Source: Simiduia sp. 21SJ11W-1 (GTDB lineage: Bacteria; Pseudomonadota; Gammaproteobacteria; Pseudomonadales; Cellvibrionaceae). Taken from it: DNA of 64,000 nucleotides. Below are positions 44,378 through 55,480 of this stretch, piece by piece. Both the position numbers and the translations under genes were made by a program. Below the pieces are notes generated by a model. The model saw nothing but the letters and a program-made list of their open reading frames with translations. It did not search any database and was not told where the DNA came from. How positions within the stretch are numbered: position 1 is the stretch's first letter; each line of letters begins with the position of its first letter. The stretch is taken from NCBI RefSeq assembly GCF_024138675.1, contig NZ_CP090959.1:1-64000 (forward strand), in the 5' to 3' direction.

Positions 44378-46468
44378 TCAGACTTTGGCATAAACCTCGT
44401 TATAACCCAGCCAGCGGCGGGTAAGGTTTGCGGTTTGCTGGGGGTGGTGTGCCAGTAATTCGGCGGCAGCGCTGCGCACTTGGGGGATCAGCTCGGCATC
44501 GCGCTGAAGATCGGCAATTTTAAAGTTCATGGCGCCCGTTTGGCGGGTGCCCAGCACTTCACCGGGCCCGCGCAGCTCCAGGTCTTTCTCGGCAATCAAA
44601 AAGCCGTCGTTGGTGGCGCGCATGGCCTCAAGCCTGGCTCTGGAGTGCTGCGAAAGCGGTTGCGAATACAACAGCACGCAGTGGCTTTCGGCGCTACCGC
44701 GCCCTACCCGCCCGCGCAGCTGGTGCAATTGTGCAAGGCCCAGGCGCTCGGGGTTGTCGATAATCATAAGGCTGGCGTTGGGCACATCTACCCCCACCTC
44801 AATGACCGTGGTGGCCACCAAAAGCGGCAGCTCGCCGGCCTTGAACAGCGCCATGACTTCTTCTTTATCTGCAGGCTTCAGGCGCCCGTGTACCAGGCCG
44901 ATGGCGGTGTCGGGCAGGCACAGGGCCAGCTCTTGCTGGGTGGCCTCGGCCGCTTGGGCGGTTAGGGTTTCAGATTCTTCAATGAGGGTGCACACCCAGT
45001 AAACCTGGCGACCCTCGCCAATGGCCACCCGCACCCGCTCGATCACCTGGTCGCGGCGTTCCTGATTGATTACCACGGTGGTCACAGGTTTGCGGCCCGG
45101 CGGCAACTCGTCAATAACCGAGACATCCAGATCGGCATAGGCGCTCATGGCCAGGGTGCGCGGGATGGGGGTAGCGGTCATGATGAGCTGGTGCGGGCGC
45201 AGCTGGCTGCCGGCCTTTTCCCGCAAACTTAGCCGCTGATGTACGCCAAATCGGTGCTGTTCGTCGATGATTACCAGCCCTAAATCTGCGAATTCCACCT
45301 GCTCCTGAAACAGGGCATGGGTGCCTACAATTAACTGGGTCTCGGCATTGGCCAGCGCTGCCAATTGCGCCCGCCGCTCGGCGGCTTTCTGCTTGCCGGC
45401 AAGCCAACCAACACTGATGCCCAGAGGCTCAAACCAGCTCTGGAAATTCTGCCGGTGTTGCTCGCTTAAAATTTCTGTGGGGGCCATGAGTGCCACCTGG
45501 TAGCCATTGGCGATGGCTTGCAGTGCAGCCATGGCGGCCACCAGGGTTTTGCCCGAGCCCACATCACCCTGCACCAGCCTCAGCATGGGCACAGTTTGGT
45601 TGAGATCAAAGGCGATTTCCCGGGCCACCCGCTGCTGGGCCCCGGTAGGGCTAAAGGGCAGCTGGGCCAAAAAGGCCTTTAGCCGCTCGGCATTGGGCGC
45701 CAGTAGCGGCGCGCCTTCGGCCTGGATTTGCTGGCGCAGGCCCAACAGGCTCAGGTGGTGGGCCAACAGCTCTTCAAAGGCCAGCCGCTGTTGCGCCGGG
45801 TGCGCGCCTTCGGCCAGTTGCTGCAGGTTTGCATCCGCCGGTGGCTGGTGCAGGTAGCGCAGCGCGTCGGCCAGCGGCCACTGGCCATATTCGGCGCGCA
45901 GGCTCGCCGGCAGCAGCTCACGCAGGCTTGCAGGCGTTAAAAACCCAAGGGTTTGGGTGAGCAGGCTGCGCATGCGCGGTTGGGTAACCCCTTCGGTGGC
46001 GGGGTACACGGGCGTGAGCGATTTCGCCAGTGGCGCGGCCTGCCCGGTTACGGCTTCGTATTCCGGGTGATACAGCTCAAGCCCGGCCGCGCCCCGGCGG
46101 GCCTCGCCAAAGCAACGCAGTTGCAGGCCGCGGCCGAGGTTCTGTTTTTGTGCCTGGTTAAAGTGATAAAACCGCAGGGTAATGGTGCCGGTGGCATCTT
46201 GCAGGCGCACCACCAGCGAGCGGCGGCGGCCGAAGACGACGTCTGCGGCTTTGATTTCGCCCTCGATCACCGCCGTTGTGCCTGGCTGTAACGCGCCGAT
46301 GGGGGTAACGCGGGTGCGATCCAGATACCGCAGCGGCAGGTGAAAAAGTAAGTCCTGCAGGTTGTGCAGGCCCAGCTTGGCGAGTTTGTCGGCCAGTGAT
46401 TTACCAACGCCTTTCAGCGCAGTCACAGGCACCGTATCGAGAGTGGGGCTGGCGGTTTGGTCAGTCAT
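44378..46468 (-). CDS. recG: ATP-dependent DNA helicase RecG
   Basis: Branch-migrating helicase that remodels stalled forks and Holliday junctions. From ATG 46468 the protein has 696 residues. The N-terminal wedge domain includes PVTALKGVGKSLADKLAKLGL and the OB fold. The SF2 motifs are LRLVQGDVGSGKTLVA, LMAPTEILSEQH, VIIDEQHRFGVHQR and MTATPIPRTLAMS, and the C-terminus has TTVIEVGVDVPNA and QLRGRVGRG. It overlaps the end of oxyR by 8 bases, so the two are co-translated, as in Pseudomonas. Confidence 0.98.
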   Translation of the reverse strand: MTDQTASPTLDTVPVTALKGVGKSLADKLAKLGLHNLQDLLFHLPLRYLDRTRVTPIGALQPGTTAVIEGEIKAADVVFGRRRSLVVRLQDATGTITLRFYHFNQAQKQNLGRGLQLRCFGEARRGAAGLELYHPEYEAVTGQAAPLAKSLTPVYPATEGVTQPRMRSLLTQTLGFLTPASLRELLPASLRAEYGQWPLADALRYLHQPPADANLQQLAEGAHPAQQRLAFEELLAHHLSLLGLRQQIQAEGAPLLAPNAERLKAFLAQLPFSPTGAQQRVAREIAFDLNQTVPMLRLVQGDVGSGKTLVAAMAALQAIANGYQVALMAPTEILSEQHRQNFQSWFEPLGISVGWLAGKQKAAERRAQLAALANAETQLIVGTHALFQEQVEFADLGLVIIDEQHRFGVHQRLSLREKAGSQLRPHQLIMTATPIPRTLAMSAYADLDVSVIDELPPGRKPVTTVVINQERRDQVIERVRVAIGEGRQVYWVCTLIEESETLTAQAAEATQQELALCLPDTAIGLVHGRLKPADKEEVMALFKAGELPLLVATTVIEVGVDVPNASLMIIDNPERLGLAQLHQLRGRVGRGSAESHCVLLYSQPLSQHSRARLEAMRATNDGFLIAEKDLELRGPGEVLGTRQTGAMNFKIADLQRDAELIPQVRSAAAELLAHHPQQTANLTRRWLGYNEVYAKV

Positions 46469-47381
46469 TCCCAACGAGGTGGCACTGGTTAATAGAGGCG
46501 CGCAAGGCATCAATGGCCTTGTGGCGTGGGTAGCTGGCGCGCCAGGCCATGGCCACGGTACGGCGCGGTGCTGGCTCGGCAAAAGGCCGGTAGATCAAGA
46601 GGTTGTCGGCGTAGCGGGTGGCCTCTACGGCGGAGTAAGGCAAAATGGTAATGCCCAGGCCCGAGGCCACCATGTGGCGCAGGGTTTCCAGCGAGCTGCC
46701 TTTGGCAGCGGTGCGAATGTGGCCGGCCTTTGGGTCTGCCGATGGCTGCAGTGCCGGGCAGGCCTCCAGAATCTGATCGCGAAAGCAGTGGCCTTCGCCC
46801 AGCAATAGCACGTTGTAGTCGTGCAGTTGCTCGGGGCTGATGGCTGAAAACTCTGCCAGCGGGTGATCTTTCGGCATGAGCACCACAAAGGGTTCGTCAT
46901 ACAGGGTTTGGGTGACGACGTCGGCCTCGGTAAAGGGCAGCGAGACAATAATCACATCCAGCTCGCCCTTGCGCAGGCGCTGGCGCAATGTGGCGGTGTA
47001 GCCCTCTTCCACATACAGCGGCATGTGCGGTGCGATGCGCTGCAGCTCGGGAATAAAGTGCGGGAATAAATAAGGGCCAATGGTGAAAATCGCGCCCACG
47101 TGCAGCGGGCTTGAAAGCTGGTCTTTGCCGGATTTGGCAATGTCTTTAATGGCGGCGGTTTGCTCTAGGACCAGCTGTGCCTGGTTGACGATTTTTTCCC
47201 CCAGTGGCGTGGGCTGAACCCGGGTCTTGGAGCGCTCAAACAGGGCGATACCCAGCTCTTCTTCAAGCTTTTTCACTGCAATGCTGAGGGTTGGCTGGCT
47301 CACATAGCAGCGTTCGGCGGCGCGGCCAAAATGTTGCTCTTGTGCGAGCGTCACTATGTAGCGCAGTTCGTTGAGTGTCAT
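46461..47381 (-). CDS. oxyR: Hydrogen peroxide-sensing regulator OxyR
   Basis: LysR-type activator that senses peroxide through a reversible disulfide. The 306-residue protein has the HTH at about residues 18-37 (FGRAAERCYVSQPTLSIAVKKLE) and both redox cysteines in exact E. coli positions, Cys199 and Cys208, within GEGHCFRDQILEACPAL. This separates it from other LysR proteins. It is followed by recG with an 8-base overlap. Confidence 0.97.
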   Translation of the reverse strand: MTLNELRYIVTLAQEQHFGRAAERCYVSQPTLSIAVKKLEEELGIALFERSKTRVQPTPLGEKIVNQAQLVLEQTAAIKDIAKSGKDQLSSPLHVGAIFTIGPYLFPHFIPELQRIAPHMPLYVEEGYTATLRQRLRKGELDVIIVSLPFTEADVVTQTLYDEPFVVLMPKDHPLAEFSAISPEQLHDYNVLLLGEGHCFRDQILEACPALQPSADPKAGHIRTAAKGSSLETLRHMVASGLGITILPYSAVEATRYADNLLIYRPFAEPAPRRTVAMAWRASYPRHKAIDALRASINQCHLVGND

Positions 47382-47529
47382 GGTTTGAAGCCCGGGGTTT
47401 CGCGTATGATTGCGACTTTATATCAGAACCTTGTATCCCGATAGTCCTTTTAAATGGCAAAACGCGCCACTGGCCAGAACCCCGCGGGCTGAGTTGCCCA
47501 TGTTATCAACCGCATAAACAGGAAATACC

Positions 47530-48354
47530 ATGAAAGCTCCTTCTACCCTGCTGCTTGGTTTCGGTGATATTGCTGAGCGTGTAGCGGCGCTCCTTGACGG
47601 CCCCTGGGCAGGTGCAAGGCGCAGCGCCTCTGGCAGGCCAGAGGTTGTGGCGGCAGATGCCACAAAAAGTGAAGACTTACTGCGGCTCTTGGGCAAGGGC
47701 TACCAGCGAATACTGGTAACGCTCACCCCGCCCGAGCGCACGGATGCAGGCTACCGGGCAAGCTACGTGGCCGCCGCCCGTGCGTTGACCGAGGCACTGG
47801 CAACCCTTGAGCTGCGCCCGCGTATTGTTTGGGTGTCTAGCACCTCGGTGTATGGCCAGAACGCCGGCCAATGGGTGGATGAAACCAGCCCCACAGAGCC
47901 TGCGGGGTTTGCCGGCAAGCGGTTGTTGGAGGCGGAGTCTTTGCTGTTGGCCTCAGGTCTGGACGTGGTGATTGCAAGGCTTTCAGGCATTTATGGGCCT
48001 GGTCGCGACCGGCTGTTGAGCCAGGTGCGCGCAGGCCAGGTGTCGCGCAATATGCTGGCCTACAGCAACCGCATTCACGCAGACGATGCCGCCTGCGCCC
48101 TGCACCACTTGCTGGCGCTCCCAAATCCCGAAACCCACTACATAGTGACAGATGATGCGCCGGTGCTGTTGGCTGAGGTGGTGCGTGGCATGGCCCAGGC
48201 ACTGGGTGTGCCGGGGCCCGAGCAATCACAAGGTGCGCCGTTTACCGGTAAGCGGCTCTGCAATAACAGGTTGAAGGCCAGCGGGTGGCAGCCGCGCTAC
48301 CCCGATTGGCGCGCAGGCTACCAGGCAGAGCTCACTGCCCTTAAAGCACCATAA
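47530..48354 (+). CDS. NAD(P)-dependent epimerase-like SDR protein (YeeZ type)
   Basis: A 274-residue extended short-chain dehydrogenase. The nucleotide loop is atypical but clear ([16 protein letters not shown], with GxGxIAxR as in YeeZ-type proteins), followed by [23 protein letters not shown], where Tyr is the catalytic YxxxK tyrosine equivalent, and [13 protein letters not shown]. Such proteins are annotated as sugar-nucleotide epimerases, but the substrate is not known. AGGAA precedes the ATG. Its 3' end overlaps ridA by 14 bases in convergent orientation. Confidence 0.8.
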   Translation: MKAPSTLLLGFGDIAERVAALLDGPWAGARRSASGRPEVVAADATKSEDLLRLLGKGYQRILVTLTPPERTDAGYRASYVAAARALTEALATLELRPRIVWVSSTSVYGQNAGQWVDETSPTEPAGFAGKRLLEAESLLLASGLDVVIARLSGIYGPGRDRLLSQVRAGQVSRNMLAYSNRIHADDAACALHHLLALPNPETHYIVTDDAPVLLAEVVRGMAQALGVPGPEQSQGAPFTGKRLCNNRLKASGWQPRYPDWRAGYQAELTALKAP

Positions 48355-48724
48355 CGCCTTCGGCTTCAAACAGTGCGCCCTTGGGCAGCTCGCTGATGCC
48401 TACGGCGGCGCGCGCCGGATAGGGTTCCTGGAAGTACTCGGCCATTACTTCGTTAACCACCGGGAAATTGCTGAGGTCGGTGAGGTAGAGGTTGAGTTTC
48501 ACAATGTCGCCCAGCCCGCCGTTGGCGGCCTCGCACACGGCGCGCAGGTTTTTGAACACCTGGTGGGCCTGGGCGCGGAAATCACCTTCCACCAGCACCA
48601 TGGTTTCAGGCACCAGCGGAATCTGGCCAGACAGGTAGACGGTGTTATTTACCTTCACGGCTTGCGAATAGGTGCCGATGGCCGCAGGCGCCTGATCGGT
48701 ACTGATGATGGCTTTGTTGGTCAT
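48341..48724 (-). CDS. ridA: Reactive intermediate/imine deaminase RidA
   Basis: Deaminates reactive enamine/imine intermediates such as 2-aminoacrylate, protecting PLP enzymes. From ATG 48724 the protein has 127 residues, with [50 protein letters not shown] and [22 protein letters not shown], including the substrate-binding arginine. It lies downstream of spoT, as in Pseudomonas and E. coli relatives. A longer frame upstream overlaps the spacer and is not favoured. Confidence 0.96.
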   Translation of the reverse strand: MTNKAIISTDQAPAAIGTYSQAVKVNNTVYLSGQIPLVPETMVLVEGDFRAQAHQVFKNLRAVCEAANGGLGDIVKLNLYLTDLSNFPVVNEVMAEYFQEPYPARAAVGISELPKGALFEAEGVMVL

Positions 48725-48886
48725 GGGGTCTACCTCGGAAAAAGCGGCCAGTATAAGGCCACTGACCGGTGGGTCGTCAATGCGGGTGTGAAAGGGAGGA
48801 GGCAAAGCGGCTGTTGCTGGTTCGTTCGGTGACCGAACCAGGGCTCTAGCCAGGCATCTCGCGCTAGCCAATATTGAAGCTGTGGC

Positions 48887-50983
48887 CTAGTTGCGGTGCC
48901 GGGCGATGCGTATCACAGAACGCAGGCTTTTCAAACGGCGCATGATATTGGCCAAATGCACGCGGTTGGCAACGCCAAGGGTCAGGTTAATTACGCTGTT
49001 GTGGGCGTCGCGCTCGTGCACGTTTATCTGCTCGATATTGGCGTTTTGTTCGGTAATGCGGGTAGCCAGGCCCGCAATAATGCCGCGCCCGGATTCCACC
49101 TCAACGCGCACATCCACCGGGAACTCGCCGCGCACATCGGGCGACCAGTTCACCATGGCAATTTTTTCGGGTTTTTCACGCAGCTCTACGATGTTGCGGC
49201 AGGTGTCGTGGTGCACCACCAGGCCCTTGCCGGCGCTTATGTGGCCCACAATCGGGTCGCCGGGGATGGGCCGGCAGCAGCGCGCAAAGCTGATCATCAT
49301 GCCATCGGCCGATTCGATCATCAGTGGCGATTGGGCATCGGCTTTGCGGCTGTCTGATTGCACCAGGTTGGCCACCGCGTGCGGCAGGCGCTTACCCAGG
49401 CCAATCTCCTCAAAGAGCGCCTCCATGCTGCTGATACCCGTGTCTTTGAGCAATTGCTTGCGGGTGTCTTTTTCAAGGTTTTGCAGTTCCAGGCCCCGGT
49501 CTGCCAGCGAGCGGGTGAGCAGCTTGCGCCCAAGCTCTATGGATTCATGGTGGCGCTGGTGCTTCAGGAAGTGGCGAATCGCCGAACGGGCCTTGCCGGA
49601 AGTCACAAAGTTTAACCAGGCCGGATTCGGCTGGGCGCTGGCGGCGGTAATAATGGTGACCTTCTGGCCTGATTGCAGCGGCTGTGAAAGCGGCGCCAGC
49701 CGGTCGTTAATGCGGCAGGCCACGCAGGCATTGCCCACATCTGTGTGCACGGCGTAGGCAAAATCCACCGGGGTTGCACCACTGGGGAGCTCAACTATGC
49801 GGCCTTTTGGCGTGAACACGTAGACTTCATCGGGGAACAGGTCGATTTTAACGTTTTCGATGAATTCCAGGCTGTCGCCGGCGCGCTGCTGCATTTCCAG
49901 CAGGCCCTGCACCCACTGGCGGGCACGCAGGTGGCTGGCGTTGGGGTTGTCGTTGGTTTTGTAGAGCCAGTGGGCGGCAATGCCGCTGTTGGCCATTTCG
50001 TCCATTTCCTTGGTGCGGATCTGCACCTCGATGGGTACGCCGTGCATACCCACCAGCACCGTGTGCAGTGACTGGTAGCCGTTGGTTTTGGGAATGGCGA
50101 TGTAATCTTTGAATTCGGTGATGATGGGCTTGTACAGGTTGTGAATGGCGCCCAGGGTGCGGTAGCAGGTGTCTACCGAGTCTACGATAATGCGGAAGGC
50201 GTAGACGTCCATGATTTCTTTGAACGACTTCTTCTTCGAGCGCATCTTGGTGTAAATGCTGTAGAGGTGCTTTTCCCGGCCTATGACCAGCGCGTTGATA
50301 TGCTCGTCTTCCAAGCGCTTTTGCAAACTTTGGCGAATTTGCTCCACCAGCTCTTTGCGGTTGCCGCGTGCGCTTTGCAGCGCCGCCTTCAAGCGCTTGG
50401 CCCGCAGCGGGTGCATGGCCGAGAAACCGCGGTTTTCAAACTCGATGCGCATGTCGTTCATGCCGAGCCGGTGCGCGATGGGCGCGTAAATCTCCAGGGT
50501 TTCGCGGGCGATGCGGCGCTTTTTCTCTGGCGGCATTACGCCGAGCGTGCGCATGTTGTGGAGTCGGTCGGCGAGTTTTACCAGTATCACGCGGATATCG
50601 CGCGACATGGCGAGCGTCATTTTCTGGAAGTTTTCGGCCTGTTTTTCCGCCTGGGATTCAAATTCGATCTGGGTGAGCTTGCTCACGCCGTCTACCAGGT
50701 CTGCCACGGTATCGCCAAACTGCTCGCCAAGGCTTGCTTTGGCAATGCCGGTGTCTTCAATCACGTCGTGCAGCATGGCGGCCATCAGGCTTTGATGGTC
50801 CATGTGCATGTTCGACAAAATGGTGGCTACCGCGAGTGGGTGGGTGATGTAGGGATCACCGGAGCGGCGCTTTTGGCCATCGTGCGCCTGCTCTGCGTAG
50901 AGGTAGGCGCGCCGGACCAAATTGATGTGTGCAGGTTCTAAATAGGAAGACAGCTGATGCGCGAGTGCGTCGATAGTCTGCAA
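48887..50983 (-). CDS. spoT: Bifunctional (p)ppGpp synthetase/hydrolase SpoT
   Basis: Controls the stringent-response alarmone. The 698-residue protein has an intact hydrolase HD domain (His72-Asp73 in AMLHDVIEDTGIA), a synthetase domain with GREKHLYSIYTKM, YAFRIIVDSV and VQIRTKEMDEMANSGIAAHW, then TGS (VYVFTPKGRIVELPSGATPVDFAYAVHTD), helical, zinc-finger-like (FARCCRPIPGDPIVGH) and ACT domains. Both active sites look complete, as expected for SpoT. It follows rpoZ by 19 bases. Confidence 0.98.
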   Translation of the reverse strand: MQTIDALAHQLSSYLEPAHINLVRRAYLYAEQAHDGQKRRSGDPYITHPLAVATILSNMHMDHQSLMAAMLHDVIEDTGIAKASLGEQFGDTVADLVDGVSKLTQIEFESQAEKQAENFQKMTLAMSRDIRVILVKLADRLHNMRTLGVMPPEKKRRIARETLEIYAPIAHRLGMNDMRIEFENRGFSAMHPLRAKRLKAALQSARGNRKELVEQIRQSLQKRLEDEHINALVIGREKHLYSIYTKMRSKKKSFKEIMDVYAFRIIVDSVDTCYRTLGAIHNLYKPIITEFKDYIAIPKTNGYQSLHTVLVGMHGVPIEVQIRTKEMDEMANSGIAAHWLYKTNDNPNASHLRARQWVQGLLEMQQRAGDSLEFIENVKIDLFPDEVYVFTPKGRIVELPSGATPVDFAYAVHTDVGNACVACRINDRLAPLSQPLQSGQKVTIITAASAQPNPAWLNFVTSGKARSAIRHFLKHQRHHESIELGRKLLTRSLADRGLELQNLEKDTRKQLLKDTGISSMEALFEEIGLGKRLPHAVANLVQSDSRKADAQSPLMIESADGMMISFARCCRPIPGDPIVGHISAGKGLVVHHDTCRNIVELREKPEKIAMVNWSPDVRGEFPVDVRVEVESGRGIIAGLATRITEQNANIEQINVHERDAHNSVINLTLGVANRVHLANIMRRLKSLRSVIRIARHRN

Positions 50984-51002
50984 TCTCCCCTCCTACGCGG
51001 GC

Positions 51003-51251
51003 TTACTCTTCGGTCAGAACAGGTGCTTCAATTTCGTATTCTGGCTCATCGCGCTGAGTCAGGATAGAGGCATCTACCAGGCCTTCTTCGATTTCGCGCA
51101 GGGCGATCACGGTGGGCTTGTCGTTTTCTTCCGGCACCATGGGCGACTTGCCGCCAACGGCAATTTGACGCGCGCGCTTGCTGCCAACAATAACCAGTTC
51201 AAAGCGGTTATCAACATGGTTCAGACAATCTTCAACAGTAATACGTGCCAT
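51003..51251 (-). CDS. rpoZ: RNA polymerase omega subunit
   Basis: Smallest RNA polymerase subunit, which folds around the beta' C-terminus and forms part of a ppGpp-binding site. The 82-residue protein has [33 protein letters not shown] and a short acidic tail. Order gmk-rpoZ-spoT is conserved. Confidence 0.97.
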   Translation of the reverse strand: MARITVEDCLNHVDNRFELVIVGSKRARQIAVGGKSPMVPEENDKPTVIALREIEEGLVDASILTQRDEPEYEIEAPVLTEE

Positions 51252-51360
51252 AGCTAAGTGTTCCGGTAAAAACGTGCGAGAGCAACCGCTTTAAGTCTAG
51301 CCCAAGGGGCGCGCGGGTGCCGGTATGAAAAAGGTCGGCCAGTGTACGCAAATCGAACAG

Positions 51361-52876
<1,516 letters not shown>

Positions 52877-52931
52877 GGTGACGTCCCGTTTTGGTTCACA
52901 AGAGCGCCATGTTACCACAGCCAATCACCGG

Positions 52932-52937
52932 TATAAT
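52932..52937 (+). promoter_or_regulatory. -10 element upstream of rph
   Basis: TATAAT lies 38 bases before the rph start in the short yicC-rph divergent region. A convincing -35 at 16-18 bases is not seen. Confidence 0.4.
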
Positions 52938-52975
52938 TGCCGCTTCCCCTTAATTGCCAGCAAAAAGGTAGTCCC

Positions 52976-53701
52976 ATGCAAAGACCCAGTGGCCGTCAGG
53001 TCGATCAATTGCGCCAGGTTCGCATCACCCGCCAATTCACTTGCCACGCCGAGGGTTCGGTGTTGGTGGAATTTGGCAACACCAAGGTGATTTGTACCGC
53101 CACGGTTGAAGACGGGGTACCGCGGTTCATGCGTGGCGAAGGCCGCGGCTGGATCACCGCCGAGTACGGCATGCTGCCCCGCTCTACCGGCACGCGCATG
53201 GGCCGTGAAGCCGCCCGTGGCAAGCAAGGCGGGCGCACCGTTGAAATCCAGCGATTGATTGGCCGCTCGCTGCGCGCAGCCGTAGATTTGCAAGCGCTGG
53301 GCGAGAACACCATCACCATCGATTGCGATGTGATTCAGGCCGACGGCGGCACGCGCACGGCGTCTATTACCGGTGCCTGTGTGGCCCTGGCCGATGCCGT
53401 GGCGCACATGCAGGCCAAGGGCATGATCAAGGCATCCCCCATCAAGCGCATGATTGCCTCTGTGTCTGTGGGTATCTACCAGGGCGAACCCGTGCTGGAT
53501 TTGGACTATCCGGAAGATTCCGCCGCTGAAACCGACATGAACATTGTGCTGGGTAGCGACGGTGGCATCATCGAAATCCAAGGCACCGCCGAAGGTGAAC
53601 CCTTTACTGAAGCCGAGTTCGCCAGCATGTTGGCGCTGGCCAAAAAGGGCATTGGCGAGTTGCACGCGCTGCAAACCGAGGCTTTAAGCCAAAGCCTGTA
53701 G
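52976..53701 (+). CDS. rph: Ribonuclease PH
   Basis: Phosphorolytic 3'-5' exoribonuclease that trims tRNA and rRNA 3' ends. From ATG 52976 (AAAAAGG seven bases upstream) the protein has 241 residues: [57 protein letters not shown] with phosphate- and RNA-binding arginines, and [23 protein letters not shown] with the catalytic aspartate. It is intact, unlike the frame-shifted rph of E. coli K-12. Confidence 0.97.
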   Translation: MQRPSGRQVDQLRQVRITRQFTCHAEGSVLVEFGNTKVICTATVEDGVPRFMRGEGRGWITAEYGMLPRSTGTRMGREAARGKQGGRTVEIQRLIGRSLRAAVDLQALGENTITIDCDVIQADGGTRTASITGACVALADAVAHMQAKGMIKASPIKRMIASVSVGIYQGEPVLDLDYPEDSAAETDMNIVLGSDGGIIEIQGTAEGEPFTEAEFASMLALAKKGIGELHALQTEALSQSL

Positions 53702-53734
53702 TGGGCAGGCAATTCATCGCGCGCTTAAAAAACG

Positions 53735-53772
53735 CACAATAAAAAAGGGCCAGCTGGCCCTTTTTTATTGTG
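53735..53772. terminator. Bidirectional intrinsic terminator between rph and crc
   Basis: A perfect 38-base palindrome centred at 53753/53754: CACAAT, six A, GGGCCAG and its exact complement with six T. It serves both convergent genes. Confidence 0.95.
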
Positions 53773-53782
53773 TGCCTGAGGG

Positions 53783-54556
53783 CTATTCGATTTCCAGATC
53801 GTAATCGATGATTACCGGCTGATGGCTTGAGAACTGCTGCTTTTTGTAGATGGTTGCATACTCCACCCGGTTGGCCAGGTTGTTAGACACCACCTGGAAG
53901 TCGGTGCGCCAGCCATCGGCCTGCTCGCCGTCGGTTTCGGGGAACCAGCTGTACTCGTCGTCGTCACTGTTGACCTTGCGAAAGGCATCGGTGTAGTCGA
54001 GCTGGGTAAACAGTTGGTTCAGCCAGCTGCGTTCGTGGGGTAAAAAGCCCACGTCGCCCTCGTGGCTTTCGGCGTTCATCACGTCCCGTGCCTTGTGGGC
54101 CATGGCCCAGTTACCACAAAACACATAGTCGCGGCGCTTGCGGCTGATCTTCACCAAATGCGCTTGCAGGTCGTCAAAGAATTTCATTTTGACCTCCTGC
54201 GATTCGCTGGCCGACATGGCCGAAGGCGCCAACAGGCTGCCAATGCTGATCTTCTCGAAATCGATCTGCAGGTAGCGGCCCTCCATGTCTACCCCGCTGG
54301 CAAAGCCAAAGCCGTAGATGAGCGCCTTGGGCATTTTGCGGCTGTAGATGGCCACGCCGTTGTAATGCTTTACACCGGAGTCAAAGAAATAGGCGTTGTA
54401 ACCGGCGGGGTGAAACACCTCGTGGTCCAACTCGTATTCCAGTGCCCGCAAATCTTGCAGACAGATGATGTCAGCGTCTTGTTCGCTCAGCCAGTCGTAC
54501 AGACCCCGCTGTGCCGCCTGATGTATACCATCGACGCTGAGGTTGATAATGCGCAT
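53783..54556 (-). CDS. crc: Catabolite repression control protein Crc (catalytically dead exonuclease III-family protein)
   Basis: Partner of Hfq in translational repression of catabolic mRNAs, as in Pseudomonas. From ATG 54556 the protein has 257 residues of the endonuclease/exonuclease/phosphatase fold, but nuclease residues are lost: LQD with Asp35 instead of Glu, CGNWA at 147-151 instead of GDxN, and SSHQP at 243-247 instead of SDHxP; only the aspartate of RTDF (219) is kept. Pseudomonas Crc shows the same LQD, CGx and SxH pattern. The rph-crc-pyrE neighbourhood also matches Pseudomonas, supporting Crc over ExoA/XthA. Confidence 0.88.
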   Translation of the reverse strand: MRIINLSVDGIHQAAQRGLYDWLSEQDADIICLQDLRALEYELDHEVFHPAGYNAYFFDSGVKHYNGVAIYSRKMPKALIYGFGFASGVDMEGRYLQIDFEKISIGSLLAPSAMSASESQEVKMKFFDDLQAHLVKISRKRRDYVFCGNWAMAHKARDVMNAESHEGDVGFLPHERSWLNQLFTQLDYTDAFRKVNSDDDEYSWFPETDGEQADGWRTDFQVVSNNLANRVEYATIYKKQQFSSHQPVIIDYDLEIE

Positions 54557-54796
54557 GTTAGCCCCTTGAAAACGGACTGTGTATGATACCCGAGCTTTAT
54601 AAGTTTTTGTAAATATTGGGTTTACTTGAAGCTCATTCACCGGTGTTACGCACAGGGTTGGCGAGGTTCGCGCCCGTGCACTTGTTATAAAATCTTGGGA
54701 GCCGCCTTGGCAAATGTGTCAAAATAGCCAGCTAGCTGCAGCCGCTCAGGCTTTAAACATAGTTCATAGATTCAGATTTTGACACGGGAATACGCT

Positions 54797-55441
54797 ATGC
54801 AAACCTACCAGCGCGAATTCATAGAGCTGGCCATTGAACATCAGGCCCTGTGCTTTGGTGAATTTACCCTCAAAAGCGGCCGCACCAGCCCCTACTTTTT
54901 CAATGCCGGGCGCTTTCAAACGGGTGCGGCGCTGGCGGCGCTCGGGCGCTTCTACGCGGCGGCCATTGAGGCCTCGGGGGTAGAGTTTGATTTGATCTTC
55001 GGCCCGGCCTATAAAGGTATTCCGCTGGCGGCCACCACTGCCGTGGCGCTCGCCGATGCCCATGGCCGCGACCTGCCCTATTGCTTTAACCGCAAAGAGG
55101 CCAAAGATCACGGTGAAGGTGGCAGCCTCGTGGGTGCGCCCTTAGCCGGGCGCGTGCTGATTATCGACGATGTGATCACCGCCGGTACCGCCATTCGCGA
55201 AGTGATGCAAATAATTGAGGCGGCAGATGCCAAGCCCGCGGCGGTAGTGATTGGTTTAAACCGCCAGGAAAAAGGCAAGGGCCAGGTGTCTGCCATTGCC
55301 GAGGTTGAGCAGGCATTTGGCATTCCTGTGATCAGCATCATCAGCCTTAACGATATCATCAGCTATCTTGAGGCAGACCCGGCGCAAGCTGGCATGGTAG
55401 AAAAAATCCGCGCGTACCGGGAAACTTACGGTACCGATTAA
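54797..55441 (+). CDS. pyrE: Orotate phosphoribosyltransferase
   Basis: Joins orotate and PRPP to orotidine-5'-phosphate in pyrimidine synthesis. From ATG 54797 the protein has 214 residues, with [15 protein letters not shown], the [11 protein letters not shown] substrate loop, [15 protein letters not shown] catalytic loop and the PRPP motif [17 protein letters not shown] at 54779 would add six residues. The 240-base region upstream, divergent from crc, must hold both promoters but no clear consensus was recognised. Confidence 0.97.
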   Translation: MQTYQREFIELAIEHQALCFGEFTLKSGRTSPYFFNAGRFQTGAALAALGRFYAAAIEASGVEFDLIFGPAYKGIPLAATTAVALADAHGRDLPYCFNRKEAKDHGEGGSLVGAPLAGRVLIIDDVITAGTAIREVMQIIEAADAKPAAVVIGLNRQEKGKGQVSAIAEVEQAFGIPVISIISLNDIISYLEADPAQAGMVEKIRAYRETYGTD

Positions 55442-55480
55442 TCGCTAAAACGCTCAATCGCTTAACGAAAGGTGCTCACT

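Noticed and set aside
50141-50941. Long plus-strand frame antisense to spoT
   Set aside because: spoT on the opposite strand is certain and conserved; this frame is a composition artefact.
53783-54556. Assignment as active exonuclease III
   Set aside because: Three of the catalytic motifs are altered in the way known from Crc.
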